From: G963676335 sp963676335
GTDB taxonomy: Bacteria; Pseudomonadota; Alphaproteobacteria; Rickettsiales; Rickettsiaceae
Direction of reading: 5' to 3'
Assembly (NCBI GenBank): GCA_963676335.1
Contig: OY781057.1
Span: 124,001 to 188,000, forward strand
Length of the DNA: 64,000 bases
The stretch's first letter is position 1; every line of letters starts with the position of its first letter. The notes under the pieces were generated by a model. The model saw only the letters and a program-made list of their open reading frames with translations. It searched no databases and was not told the origin of the DNA. Shown here one piece after another: positions 38,478 through 48,375 of the stretch. Position numbers and translations under genes: made by a program.

Positions 38478-41279
38478 ATGAAAAAATTAATTCCTTTAAT
38501 ATTTATATGCGTTGGTATTGGATTAACAGTAGTAATTATACTTTGCTTCTTAGGAATAATTGGTGGCGTAAGAATTACCCATGGCTGTTTGCTAAGATAT
38601 AATGGAAATGAAAATGGAAATATATCAGATAGTGGAGCACAAGAAAGTATTACATTAAAAGCCAATGGTAATTACGAAGCTGAGTATAAAAATGGTAAAT
38701 TTATACCTGGGGGACAATATGGTCAGTGGGTAAATACAGAATATTTTATAAAAAAGAATCAAAAAGTAAAATTAAAAATAGATGGAAGCGTGAGTTTATG
38801 TAAAACGCATCTAATGGATAATAATTTGCAAAGATCATCTGGGTTGAATATAAATAACGACCCTATACCAATTCCTAATGTGGAAGAAGGCGGTGTAGAT
38901 GGTCAAAATATTACTATATACGGAATGGGACTTCCTTTAATTTTTAGCGCTACAACTAGTGAATGGAGAAATGTTGCAGAATTGTCTTTTAATGATCAAA
39001 TTGAAGTACGTGTAATGTCTACTCAAAAATCTGAACCTAATATTAAATCTATACAAATTATAGATATTTTTAATACAAAGGATTTTGACAATCCGGCGTT
39101 TACACCAGTCCCTGGAGCCGATTGTTCTTCTGGACAAATTACTTATAATCCAGTATGCAATAGATTCACTCCTTATTCTGGAGAATTTGAGCTAAAATGT
39201 GGAGGACTAGAACCTTATTGTGACACAAACTTACTAGACCATGCAAATTTATTTAACGGAGATAAGCTAATATTAGTAAAGTATGACGATTGTGAAGGGG
39301 ATGAAATAAAAGAGTACTACTATAAAAATCGAGACGAAGCTATAGAAAGATGCAAAAAATACAATGGATATTTATGCAATGGAGCCCAGGGTTCAAAAAA
39401 TGGCTTTAAGGTTTCCACTATACCAGGGTATAAATACTCTTCTATTCCCGTTCCTCCTTACGATGATAGTGGAAAATATACATTTGATCAAAATATAGAT
39501 CCATTAGCTATTAAAGATGACTGCGATTCTCCTGATAGTCAAGCTAAAAAACCAAAATTCTGGTTTGATTCAACTAATGCTACTGGTTTAAAGTGGCGCA
39601 TTGTTAGTAAAAGTGGAGAAATACTTCAGAAAGAAAAGTTTGTTAATGCAGTTGATTGGGCAAAAGGAGGAATAATTTTTGAGAGGACTGCTGATGATCT
39701 TGTAAAGCTTGGTGAGGTGGGATATTTGCAATTTTCGTTCGTTAGGCCAGGTAAAAGCGGAGGTTATGCATTAACACTTAAACAAACTACCTGTTATAGA
39801 GTTAACGGTGAAGCTTTTGATGAAAGAGACTACGTTGATAGAGGGAGAGTCAGATATATTATACTTCCTCTCAAGGAAGACCCTAACAAAAGCTCTAATT
39901 CGTTAGCTAATAGCTCACCTATCTCTTTTTCTAACCAAGAATACACAATTGATTCCTCTAATGTAGAGGGCAATTTATGGTTATTTATTGAAAATAAAGC
40001 AGAAGATTATAAAGAAAGCTCTGGACAATACAATATTACTCTATTCACAACAATAGAAAACGGATCATTTGGTAGTATATTACAAAAGATATTAAACGAA
40101 TTCACTAGTAGAATAGAATCTTCTGCCAGTAAAATGTTTATTAACATGACATGCTTTGGACAAATAGATAAAAGTAGATGTTTTAATTTCTTTCTCTATG
40201 TTAAATCAATACTTGTACTTTATGTTGTTATGTATGTATTGATGATGCTATTAGGCATAGTTGAAATAACCCAAGAGCAATTTATAATTCATATAATCAA
40301 AATTGTTATTGTCGCTGGTTTAATTGATGGAAAAACTTATACCTTTTTCGCGGGATATATAATTCCACTAATTACAAATTTTACTAAAGGAATTATTGCT
40401 AATATTGCCGGATATAATTTGCCAAATATCGGAAATAACTCTAATCCCCTTCTATTTTTAGATGTTATTATGAGCAGAATTTTTCTTAATATAACATTTA
40501 TTGCTCAAGTATTAGCTTTGTTTTCTTACGGTGTTTCAGGAATATTATATTTTTTATTGACTGTAATCGCTGTAGTAATTTTTATTATAGCAATATTTCG
40601 TGCTATTTGTATTTATATTATGTCACTAATCGCAATAGCGTTATTAATAGGAATAGCTCCTATATTTTTAACTTTTATGTTATTTGAGTCTACTTTTTAT
40701 TTATTTGATAATTGGGTACGTTTTATTTTTAGATATATAATGGAGCCTATTATAGCTTTTGCTGGAATTATAATATTATCTCAGTTGTTTACGATATACC
40801 TTGATTATGCTCTTGGATATAGCGTTTGTTGGAAGTGTGGTATTGCACTTAAGATACCATTAAGCATAATAATTCCTATAGGATTAAAAGATATTCCTAT
40901 CCTTTGCATAAATTGGTTTGCTCCTTGGGGAGTTAATGCCGCTACCTTGCCTTATATAAACTTTATGGGAACTATGACTCATTTTATTGCTTTAATGATT
41001 ATAGCTTATACGGCATATGGGTACTTAGAACTAACAGAGCAAATTGCATTTAGATTAACTAATACGAATGCGCCTTCTACTAGTTCAGTTTCTCAAAATA
41101 TAACACAGTCTATTAGCAAAAAAGTTGGATTAGATAGCCAAAGTCTTAAAAAAGTATATCAACAAGCTAAACAACTCATTAGTTCTCAAAGAGAAGTTAA
41201 GGGATCGTCGGGAGAGTCTGGCAATGAATCTTCTGCCGCATCTAAAAACTCTTCTTCAGCTACTAAAAATATTAAATAA
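38478..41279 (+). CDS. virB6: VirB6-like type IV secretion channel protein, copy 1
   Basis: VirB6 is the polytopic inner-membrane channel component of type IV secretion. This 933-residue protein is about three times the usual size. An N-terminal helix (about 7-30) is followed by a long extracytoplasmic region with many cysteines (for example around 215-305). The TrbL/VirB6 domain then spans about 570-855 with at least six hydrophobic segments, and a Ser/Lys-rich tail closes the protein. Other rickettsiae have similar enlarged VirB6 proteins in tandem. It begins a three-gene set and abuts the next start codon. No other T4SS gene is adjacent. Confidence 0.88.
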   Translation: MKKLIPLIFICVGIGLTVVIILCFLGIIGGVRITHGCLLRYNGNENGNISDSGAQESITLKANGNYEAEYKNGKFIPGGQYGQWVNTEYFIKKNQKVKLKIDGSVSLCKTHLMDNNLQRSSGLNINNDPIPIPNVEEGGVDGQNITIYGMGLPLIFSATTSEWRNVAELSFNDQIEVRVMSTQKSEPNIKSIQIIDIFNTKDFDNPAFTPVPGADCSSGQITYNPVCNRFTPYSGEFELKCGGLEPYCDTNLLDHANLFNGDKLILVKYDDCEGDEIKEYYYKNRDEAIERCKKYNGYLCNGAQGSKNGFKVSTIPGYKYSSIPVPPYDDSGKYTFDQNIDPLAIKDDCDSPDSQAKKPKFWFDSTNATGLKWRIVSKSGEILQKEKFVNAVDWAKGGIIFERTADDLVKLGEVGYLQFSFVRPGKSGGYALTLKQTTCYRVNGEAFDERDYVDRGRVRYIILPLKEDPNKSSNSLANSSPISFSNQEYTIDSSNVEGNLWLFIENKAEDYKESSGQYNITLFTTIENGSFGSILQKILNEFTSRIESSASKMFINMTCFGQIDKSRCFNFFLYVKSILVLYVVMYVLMMLLGIVEITQEQFIIHIIKIVIVAGLIDGKTYTFFAGYIIPLITNFTKGIIANIAGYNLPNIGNNSNPLLFLDVIMSRIFLNITFIAQVLALFSYGVSGILYFLLTVIAVVIFIIAIFRAICIYIMSLIAIALLIGIAPIFLTFMLFESTFYLFDNWVRFIFRYIMEPIIAFAGIIILSQLFTIYLDYALGYSVCWKCGIALKIPLSIIIPIGLKDIPILCINWFAPWGVNAATLPYINFMGTMTHFIALMIIAYTAYGYLELTEQIAFRLTNTNAPSTSSVSQNITQSISKKVGLDSQSLKKVYQQAKQLISSQREVKGSSGESGNESSAASKNSSSATKNIK

Positions 41280-41280
41280 T

Positions 41281-43863
41281 ATGATTAGAAAGTATTGTAA
41301 TAGATGGATAATATTACTTAACATAATTATGTTTTGCAACGTTTCTTTAGCTGAATGGATGGATAAAAGTTTGCAAAATATGGGAGATGGAATAAAAGCT
41401 CCTAAAGAATCAGGATTTGTTAGTAGTAATGTTGATTTGGATCTTAAAAATTCAAACTGGATTTCTAGCACAATAAAAGTAGAAAAAGATAAATTAGTGC
41501 AAATTAAACTTGAAGATAGTACCTTATCCCTAGCCCCTAGGCATTATATTGCAATTTTTCGTTTAGATCCACGCTTTGCATCCCCTCAAATATATTTATA
41601 TAAATATAATGGAAATACAAAAACATATGACTTTGACTATTTAAAATATAGAAGCGGAATTTTGCCTTCTACTCAAGTTAATACTGACATTGATTTTCAA
41701 AAAAAGATTAATGACATACAGGATTATATAAATTTTATTGGGCGTGAAAAAATTTATATAGAAAGTGGAGATATTATTAATATTACATTGTTAGACAATC
41801 TCCCAAATGGTCTTCAAGAAATTGAAGATTCTAATAATAGTATTGATTCTTTATATACAACTTCATTTGGCAATAAATATTTGCTTTTTGCAAAAAATAA
41901 TGCCTGGTGTTCTATTTTTTCAAATAATTGCACTTCTTCAGGTTATTATTCTATGACAAATAGTCCTCCTATTATAACTGGAAATTTTGGAAACGTTAAT
42001 ATTATGAGTATTATAGGTAATTCCTCTTATATATGTGATCAAGATAGAGAAGGATTGATAGAAAATAATCTATGCTTGTATTCTTACGGTAAAGGCATGG
42101 AAATTTCATTAGGATCAAACGTAATTAAAGGAATAAATCAACATTTTTTTTATTCTATATCAGGAAATTACACATTTTATTATTATGCGAATCAAAATGG
42201 AAATCTGAATTTTTCCTCCTGGTCTAATCAAGGAATGTTTACATCCATTCCACAATATATGAAGGATTGGTCATATTCTAGTGTAAAAGATATTCCTTAC
42301 ACTGAAAACACACCTTTTGAATTTTTTTATTCTGGTCGCTATATAATGGAAATAGAAGTCGGTAATGGAAATGGATATGCTGCAAATCCCATTAATGATA
42401 AAATTGATATAGAGTATAGTATTGGAGAATCTTATCCGAGTTCTGGAATTAAAATTACTAATAATATAGTTAATACTACTGCTACAGAATCTGGAACTTT
42501 ATGGCTTAGAGTAGTTAATTTAGATCCAGGAAATATAACAGGAAATATTACTGCAACTTGTTCTGGGTACGTAGGAACTACTCTAATTTCAAAATTTATT
42601 CAAGATGTTATAATTGTCCCTTTAGAGAACACATTCTATTCATTATCAATTTTAATTTTTGTTCAATTAACTCATACTCCAATATTACAACAAGTCATTC
42701 AAATTTTATTAATACTATATGTAGTTTTATATGCGCTATATTTTACTTTGGGTTTAATACAAGTGAGCACTATAGATTTATTAGCTAGAATTACAAAAAT
42801 AATAATAATTAATTATTTGTTTTTTTCTGAAAATGGATGGACTTTCTTTATTGGCTATTTTGAAATATTTACTAAAGGAATAAAATATTTAATGGTTAAC
42901 ATAATAGGAGCTACTAGCTCAACAGATAATATTTTTGGATTTATTGATCCAATTGTTGCTAAATATTGGAATATACAGATATGGGGTTTGTTATTAGTCC
43001 AATTATTACAATTTTGGAATGGATTGACTCTTTTTGCAATAATTACTATTTATGCATTAGTTGTCTATATAAGAACAGCTATCCTAATAGTTGTAGAATA
43101 TTTAATGGCATTTTTATCAATTTGTGTAATGTTATCCTTATCGCCTATATTTATTACATGTATACTCTTTTCATATACAAGAAATTTTTTTACAGCGTGG
43201 ATTTCTTTATTGTTTAATTATACTTTGCAACCTACGGTTTTATTAACCTTTTTTTTAATTATAGATCAAATTATGACAATTCAAATATATCAAGCTGTAA
43301 CAGATTGTTCATGGCAAAAAGTTATCGATCTTGATTTTGTATTAGATTTTAGTAATTTGGGAATTGATTGGAAATTAAAATTTCCTTTAGGATTTTTACC
43401 AGGTATATACTTTTTTGCTCCTATATTTGAAAGTGATACTTATATTCGTATTGTAGTAGCCTCTTTGTTGGTATATTGTTATAGCATGATGGTTAAGAAT
43501 GCCTCTCAATATATTAGTGACTTAGTAAGCGCTTTAACTAATTCTATCCCAAGTAGACAACAGGGACAATATCAAAGTAGTGCTTCTCTAGGAGAAAGTA
43601 TAATGGCAGATATGAAAAAACCATTAACTCTAGCTGCAGAAGCAGGGAAATCTCTATGTAAGAATACTGCAGGAGGGAGGTATAGCCCTGAAGAGCATAA
43701 ATCCGCATCCGATAAAAAAGCCGAAAATAAGGAAAAGGCTAAAAAATTATATTCTTCTAATAACCGTAACGACATTAAAGGCAATGAATCTATTAAAGGC
43801 AATGAATCTATTAAAGGCAATGAATCTATTAAAGGCAATAAACATATTAAAGGCAATGAATAA
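41281..43863 (+). CDS. virB6: VirB6-like type IV secretion channel protein, copy 2
   Basis: I set the start at the ATG at 41281, one base after the previous stop, because it opens a clear signal peptide (MIRKYCNRWIILLNIIMFCN then VSLA); an in-frame ATG 57 bases upstream would hide it. The 860-residue protein has an N-terminal extracytoplasmic domain of about 450 residues, then the TrbL/VirB6 membrane domain (about 458-745). The cytoplasmic tail ends in five tandem IKGNES-like hexapeptides coded by an 18-bp repeat. Its last codons overlap the start of copy 3. Confidence 0.87.
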   Translation: MIRKYCNRWIILLNIIMFCNVSLAEWMDKSLQNMGDGIKAPKESGFVSSNVDLDLKNSNWISSTIKVEKDKLVQIKLEDSTLSLAPRHYIAIFRLDPRFASPQIYLYKYNGNTKTYDFDYLKYRSGILPSTQVNTDIDFQKKINDIQDYINFIGREKIYIESGDIINITLLDNLPNGLQEIEDSNNSIDSLYTTSFGNKYLLFAKNNAWCSIFSNNCTSSGYYSMTNSPPIITGNFGNVNIMSIIGNSSYICDQDREGLIENNLCLYSYGKGMEISLGSNVIKGINQHFFYSISGNYTFYYYANQNGNLNFSSWSNQGMFTSIPQYMKDWSYSSVKDIPYTENTPFEFFYSGRYIMEIEVGNGNGYAANPINDKIDIEYSIGESYPSSGIKITNNIVNTTATESGTLWLRVVNLDPGNITGNITATCSGYVGTTLISKFIQDVIIVPLENTFYSLSILIFVQLTHTPILQQVIQILLILYVVLYALYFTLGLIQVSTIDLLARITKIIIINYLFFSENGWTFFIGYFEIFTKGIKYLMVNIIGATSSTDNIFGFIDPIVAKYWNIQIWGLLLVQLLQFWNGLTLFAIITIYALVVYIRTAILIVVEYLMAFLSICVMLSLSPIFITCILFSYTRNFFTAWISLLFNYTLQPTVLLTFFLIIDQIMTIQIYQAVTDCSWQKVIDLDFVLDFSNLGIDWKLKFPLGFLPGIYFFAPIFESDTYIRIVVASLLVYCYSMMVKNASQYISDLVSALTNSIPSRQQGQYQSSASLGESIMADMKKPLTLAAEAGKSLCKNTAGGRYSPEEHKSASDKKAENKEKAKKLYSSNNRNDIKGNESIKGNESIKGNESIKGNKHIKGNE
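43775..43860 (+). repeat. 18-bp tandem repeat at the virB6 copy 2/3 junction
   Basis: Five units of ATTAAAGGCAATGAATCT-type sequence run to the end of copy 2. The fourth unit is altered (AATAAACAT). The copy 2 frame reads IKGNES. In the copy 3 frame the units read NLLKAM, and each intact unit carries an ATG in frame with copy 3. The final ATG (43856) is the start I prefer for copy 3. Confidence 0.92.
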
Positions 43864-46800
43864 GAAATTTAATCTTTTTTTGCTTGTTTTTTGTTTATTA
43901 ATTTTAACAAGCTGTAGTCAGGAATTTTGTGTTGAAGCAGATGATTTTGGTATACCAAGAGTTAAAGTGCAAGTAAGACCTGAAAAGCTTTATGGAGAAA
44001 AAGAAAATCAAGTTACTCCCTGGCAAGATAGCGGTTATCTTTTGAGTGGAGATCCTTTAATGATAGTAGTAAAGAATTGGAATTATTCCTCTTCTTATAA
44101 GAAAGGAGATCGAAACTCTGAAAGAGAATTATCTGCTTGGTGTCCTTGGTATACGAAGGTTGACAATAGAAAAACATTGTCTTCATTTTGTTTAAGGTTA
44201 ATAGAATGTCAATTTAAAAAATATGATGGAACTGATTATTATAAAGTAATAAATGCTCCTTGTCTTATGAAGAAAGGATTTGGATTATATGCATTAACTG
44301 CATTTGGTCTAAGTACTATAAACCCTAATGACAGTATTTTAGATCAAATAAGTCCTAATGAAAACATAGGAGTTGCTTTTCATGTGGGAGATGCATCAAA
44401 AAATGAAGAAGGTGTTGCTATTAAATTAGCTAATAAAAAAGGAGAATTACAAGATGCTGGTGGAATTATGTTCAATTACCAAGAAAGAACCAATTTTCCA
44501 GGTTATAAATTCGCTAATGGAAGACTTTATTTTAAAATACTTGATAGTTATTACGAGGATGACGGAGGTCAGTATATCGTACTACTAAAGTCTGGAATTG
44601 TAGATCTTAGCGGGGATCCATTTCAAACAATCATTAACTTAGTTAAAGAAATGTTATTTGGAAAATCCGTTAGTACCGCTACAGATACTAGTAATAAAGG
44701 AATTATTGACAAATTATCGAATTCTAATCAAACAAATCCAGGAATAGTTCAAAAAATCTTTACTAGTATAGTAGCACAACATGACTATCAGTTATCAGTA
44801 AAAGCTTTATTAACATCTTATGTTATATTTACTACTATTGCGTTTTTGCTAGGAGTGGTTAACGTCACGCATCAAGAATTATTTCTCAGAATTTTTAAGG
44901 TTATAATCATTTCTCAATTGATGTCTAGCGAAACTGCCTGGAGCTTTTTTTATGATAAATTATTATTTATTTTTATTCATGGACCTGATTTTATTATGTA
45001 TCTATTCAAAAGTATTGCTACAACAGGGCCAGGATCAGAAAGCATCGTTGGTTTAATGATAGCTCCTCAAACCCTAACTAAGTTATTTTCATTATTACTT
45101 TTTGCTCTTGACGGATTTATCTATATAATTCTTTACTTTATAGCTTTATATTTTATATTAATTGTACTCTTTCGTGCTACTATGATATACCTGCAAGCTT
45201 TAGTTATGATTTCTATAATCATAATTATGGCTCCAATTTTCTTGTGTTTTTCTCTCTTTCAGATCACTAGATCATTTTTTGACAATTGGTTAAAACAATT
45301 AGTTTCATATGTAGTACAACCAATCGTATTGTTTACCGGAATTGCCTTTATGTCTATAATTATGCGTCATCAAATTTATGCTAGTCTTGGATTTCAAGTA
45401 TGTAGATATGAATTTCCTGATTTAGGTCCATTGATTGATTATATAGATAATGCTTTAGATTTAGATATTAATGTTTCTTTATTTAGCTGGTGGTTTCCCT
45501 CTCCACCAACAAGAGGAGAATTTTCAAGGGAGCATGGTAAAATATATGTACCAGATGCTCATTTTCAAACAGACATTAATCCCAATTTGGATAATGGCAT
45601 CTGTAATTCTAAAGCTCAATATGATCAATACACATTCGTTCAAGATGTAGCACAGGGTAAAATAATAGAAAAAATGGAAACAAAGTTTTGCAAACCTTAT
45701 GAGTGTGTAGAACATCGATATATAGAATTACCTTTTTTAGACCCTAGCATTACATCAGACTGTACTCGATTAAAAAAATTCTTTAATGGAACTTTTGTTC
45801 AATATGATGGCTTAATTTTATTAGTAGTAGTAATTTATTTATTAGGGAAATTTAACAATGTTGCGATATCCATTGGTAGTTTTATTGCTGGCTCTTCTGG
45901 AAACTTAACACAATTGCAAACAGCTGGAGAGTCTGCTGTTAGCGGATTTAAAGATACTAATGCTTATAAATTTGCTTCAGATTCTATTAAAAACACTAAA
46001 GCATATAAATCTATATCAAATTTTACTGATAAAATAGATAATGCATATACTAAAGTTAGAAACTTTGTACCAACCCTATACTCTGGCTTACAGACGAACA
46101 GATTACAAAAACAGTCTCTTTCTAATCCAACCAAGTCAGTGGAGCAAAGAGTTAAAAATGAATATGGTATCGATAAAAAAGATTTAAATTTAAAAGCTAA
46201 AGGACAGTATATTGATACTATGAAGGAAACACTAAAAAAAGTTAATCCTAGTATTACAGATAAATCCATAACAGAATGTATAAATAACTCTACTTCCCTT
46301 TCAAAATTTAAGGATCAACTTGCTAAATTAAAACATGGAGAAGCGTACGACAAACTAGATAAAGATAAAAAAGAAGAATTAAATAAGCTTATAAACGATA
46401 AAAATAATTCAAGCAAAAAAAGTTTATCTGACTTAGATAAAGATGTAGATAAACTAAAGGATTTCCAACAAAAATATGTTGATACTCATCAAAAAATGTC
46501 TCAAGAAGGAATAGGCTTTTTTGGAAAACGTATTGGTGGATTGAAAAAATTACAAGAATTATCGCACAGAATAAAAAAAGCTGAACTACAAAAAGAAGAA
46601 AAAAGAACCGCATTAGCAGAAAGATTATATTCTGGATACGAGGGATTGAAACATTATATAACAAAAGGAAAATTAGGAGAATCTTGGCATGGATTTGATG
46701 TAAATGATTCAAGATTTCGAACTTATGCAGAACAGATAAGAGAAAAACAATTCCTATTAGAAGGAGAAAAATTTAAGAAACAAATGTATTCAATAAATTC

Positions 46801-47431
46801 TTCGATAGGAAAAGATGCACTTCAAAGTAAAAATATAGCACAATTAATGCTAGAAGGAAAACTCGATAAAGTAAATAAATATTATTCTCTAAGCAAGAAA
46901 GACATTGAATATAAAGTCTATAATTCTGTTACTTCTGGAATTAATTCTAGTGATGGTACTGGTTTTGACGACTCTCCTATTATGGGAGATAAATATATGA
47001 GAGAAAGAATGAAAGAGTCAGAATTTAGAAAATCCATTGATAATATTTATAGAAAACAAGAGATCTTAATCAAAGAAGACCCATATCTTAAAGGACGCGA
47101 AAAATTTAACACAATATTTAACAATACTAAAGAAGTAATTAATAATTATAAAACAGAATTTCAAAAAACATCATTTGATGAAGTAAATAACATGTTAAAA
47201 GATCCGAAAAATAATTTATCAATAGAAAAAAGAGCTGAGTTATCTAAAGCCATTAAAGACTATGAATATAGCAGAAGAGTAATTTATAATATGGATATTA
47301 GAGAAAATCAAATTAAAAATGAATATGGTAAATACATTAATAAAATTAATGACTATAGATCCAAATTTATTGGAGAATTTAAACAATTTAGACCATTTGT
47401 TCCTGAAAATGTCCAAATGCCAAAAATTTAA
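43856..47431 (+). CDS. virB6: VirB6-like type IV secretion channel lipoprotein, copy 3
   Basis: From the ATG at 43856 the protein begins MNKKFNLFLLVFCLLILTSC, a lipoprotein signal with the lipidated Cys at about residue 20. This supports that start over the upstream in-frame ATGs in the repeat. The 1191-residue protein has an extracytoplasmic part (about 20-300), the TrbL/VirB6 domain (about 310-510), a Cys-containing loop (about 520-640), a last membrane helix (about 648-668) and a highly charged helical tail of about 500 residues (690-1191). The tail is unlike standard VirB6 and is probably cytoplasmic or translocated. It closes the cassette. Confidence 0.87.
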   Translation: MNKKFNLFLLVFCLLILTSCSQEFCVEADDFGIPRVKVQVRPEKLYGEKENQVTPWQDSGYLLSGDPLMIVVKNWNYSSSYKKGDRNSERELSAWCPWYTKVDNRKTLSSFCLRLIECQFKKYDGTDYYKVINAPCLMKKGFGLYALTAFGLSTINPNDSILDQISPNENIGVAFHVGDASKNEEGVAIKLANKKGELQDAGGIMFNYQERTNFPGYKFANGRLYFKILDSYYEDDGGQYIVLLKSGIVDLSGDPFQTIINLVKEMLFGKSVSTATDTSNKGIIDKLSNSNQTNPGIVQKIFTSIVAQHDYQLSVKALLTSYVIFTTIAFLLGVVNVTHQELFLRIFKVIIISQLMSSETAWSFFYDKLLFIFIHGPDFIMYLFKSIATTGPGSESIVGLMIAPQTLTKLFSLLLFALDGFIYIILYFIALYFILIVLFRATMIYLQALVMISIIIIMAPIFLCFSLFQITRSFFDNWLKQLVSYVVQPIVLFTGIAFMSIIMRHQIYASLGFQVCRYEFPDLGPLIDYIDNALDLDINVSLFSWWFPSPPTRGEFSREHGKIYVPDAHFQTDINPNLDNGICNSKAQYDQYTFVQDVAQGKIIEKMETKFCKPYECVEHRYIELPFLDPSITSDCTRLKKFFNGTFVQYDGLILLVVVIYLLGKFNNVAISIGSFIAGSSGNLTQLQTAGESAVSGFKDTNAYKFASDSIKNTKAYKSISNFTDKIDNAYTKVRNFVPTLYSGLQTNRLQKQSLSNPTKSVEQRVKNEYGIDKKDLNLKAKGQYIDTMKETLKKVNPSITDKSITECINNSTSLSKFKDQLAKLKHGEAYDKLDKDKKEELNKLINDKNNSSKKSLSDLDKDVDKLKDFQQKYVDTHQKMSQEGIGFFGKRIGGLKKLQELSHRIKKAELQKEEKRTALAERLYSGYEGLKHYITKGKLGESWHGFDVNDSRFRTYAEQIREKQFLLEGEKFKKQMYSINSSIGKDALQSKNIAQLMLEGKLDKVNKYYSLSKKDIEYKVYNSVTSGINSSDGTGFDDSPIMGDKYMRERMKESEFRKSIDNIYRKQEILIKEDPYLKGREKFNTIFNNTKEVINNYKTEFQKTSFDEVNNMLKDPKNNLSIEKRAELSKAIKDYEYSRRVIYNMDIRENQIKNEYGKYINKINDYRSKFIGEFKQFRPFVPENVQMPKI

Positions 47432-47495
47432 ATATATACTCGTCTACCAATTTTTCAAATAAGAGCAGTATCCTCGTCACACTTCAAAAATTGGC
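47432..47495. repeat. Palindromic intergenic repeat, copy 1
   Basis: Directly after the third virB6-like gene, ATACTCGTCTACCAATTTTT and AAATAAGAGCAGTAT match the reverse complement of 51258-51298. The next part, TTCAAAAATTGGC at about 47483, matches 51229 in direct orientation. The unit has GAGTAT-type ends and looks like a short palindromic or MITE-like element. No protein is encoded. Confidence 0.65.
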
Positions 47496-47503
47496 TACGT
47501 CGA

Positions 47504-47545
47504 GAACTGCGTTCTAAGAACTGCGTTCTGAGAACTGCGTTGTTC
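47504..47545. repeat. Three tandem 14-bp repeats
   Basis: GAACTGCGTTCTAA, GAACTGCGTTCTGA and GAACTGCGTTGTTC stand head to tail. The region is visibly richer in G+C than its surroundings and continues with CGCCAAAGTTGCTGCGCTAC. At 47593-47635 it ends in TTTTTGAAGTCTGGCTT, which recurs near 55387. The stretch 47432-47644 has no gene. Confidence 0.75.
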
Positions 47546-47644
47546 ACATACGCCAAAGTTGCTGCGCTACTTGCTCCCTTCGCTCCTATCTCTTTTTGAA
47601 GTCTGGCTTTGTATTCCCAAGTTTACATTTACAAAATTTCGTAT

Positions 47645-48313
47645 TTAAACCTGCATGCAAGAAGTACTTGGAGGAGTTATATATAATGGAACAATTTTAT
47701 TAGAATAATCATTATTTTTAATTTGCTGATGTGCTAATTTTGCTAATGTTCGAGCTTGAACGTAAGATGCACGTGGAAGAAGTGTTATATTCTTATACTG
47801 TTCCAGTAAATTATATAGTAAAAGCAATCCATCCCCACCACAGATAATATTTCCTTCTAATGCAGATATTATATTAGATGCTTGTAAAACATCAAAAATT
47901 TTTGCATCCCCTAAAGGTTTGAATTGTTTAAAAATTTGTAAATATACATTTGTATCAAATGTTTTTATAATTATAACGCTATAAGCACAATGCTTTATCT
48001 GTTTTAGAATATAATAATTGATTACTTCAAAATTTGAGAATACTGCAATTTTAATTTGTGGCATTGCTGCTACTATTCCTTTAGCAACAGATAAACCAAC
48101 CCTAATTCCAGTAAAGCTACCTGGACCATTAGTTATAGCTAGATAGTCGATATCAGAAAACTCTATCTTTGCTTTAGATAATACTTCTTGTATCATCAAA
48201 ATTAATTGTTCTGATAAACGTTTTTTATAAACATTTTTAGAAGAAATAATTTTTGTATCTTCTGATAAGGTTACAGATGTATAATCCGTGGAATCAAAAC
48301 TAAGAATTAACAT
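47645..48313 (-). CDS. tsaB: tRNA threonylcarbamoyladenosine biosynthesis protein TsaB
   Basis: TsaB pairs with TsaD and TsaE to make t6A37 in ANN-decoding tRNAs. The 222-residue protein starts MLILSFDSTDYTSVTL and has the strongly conserved ITNGPGSFTGIRVGLSVAKG at about residues 60-80, where it contacts TsaD. The C-terminal half is divergent, as is usual. It diverges from miaB, another tRNA-modification gene. Confidence 0.93.
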   Translation of the reverse strand: MLILSFDSTDYTSVTLSEDTKIISSKNVYKKRLSEQLILMIQEVLSKAKIEFSDIDYLAITNGPGSFTGIRVGLSVAKGIVAAMPQIKIAVFSNFEVINYYILKQIKHCAYSVIIIKTFDTNVYLQIFKQFKPLGDAKIFDVLQASNIISALEGNIICGGDGLLLLYNLLEQYKNITLLPRASYVQARTLAKLAHQQIKNNDYSNKIVPLYITPPSTSCMQV

Positions 48314-48375
48314 AAAATCAATTTTTTTATGTATTATTTTATCACAATTAAAAAAAATTAATTTAAAAAATTATT

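Noticed and set aside
41224..41280. Upstream ATG for the second virB6-like gene
   Set aside because: It would overlap the previous gene by 56 bases and bury the signal peptide that starts at 41281.
43572..43856. Minus-strand frame with repeated LPLIDS
   Set aside because: It is the antisense image of the 18-bp repeat in the virB6 junction.
43775..43860. Possible CRISPR array
   Set aside because: Units are head to tail with no spacers and code protein in frame. The 47504-47545 repeats also lack spacers, and no cas gene is present.
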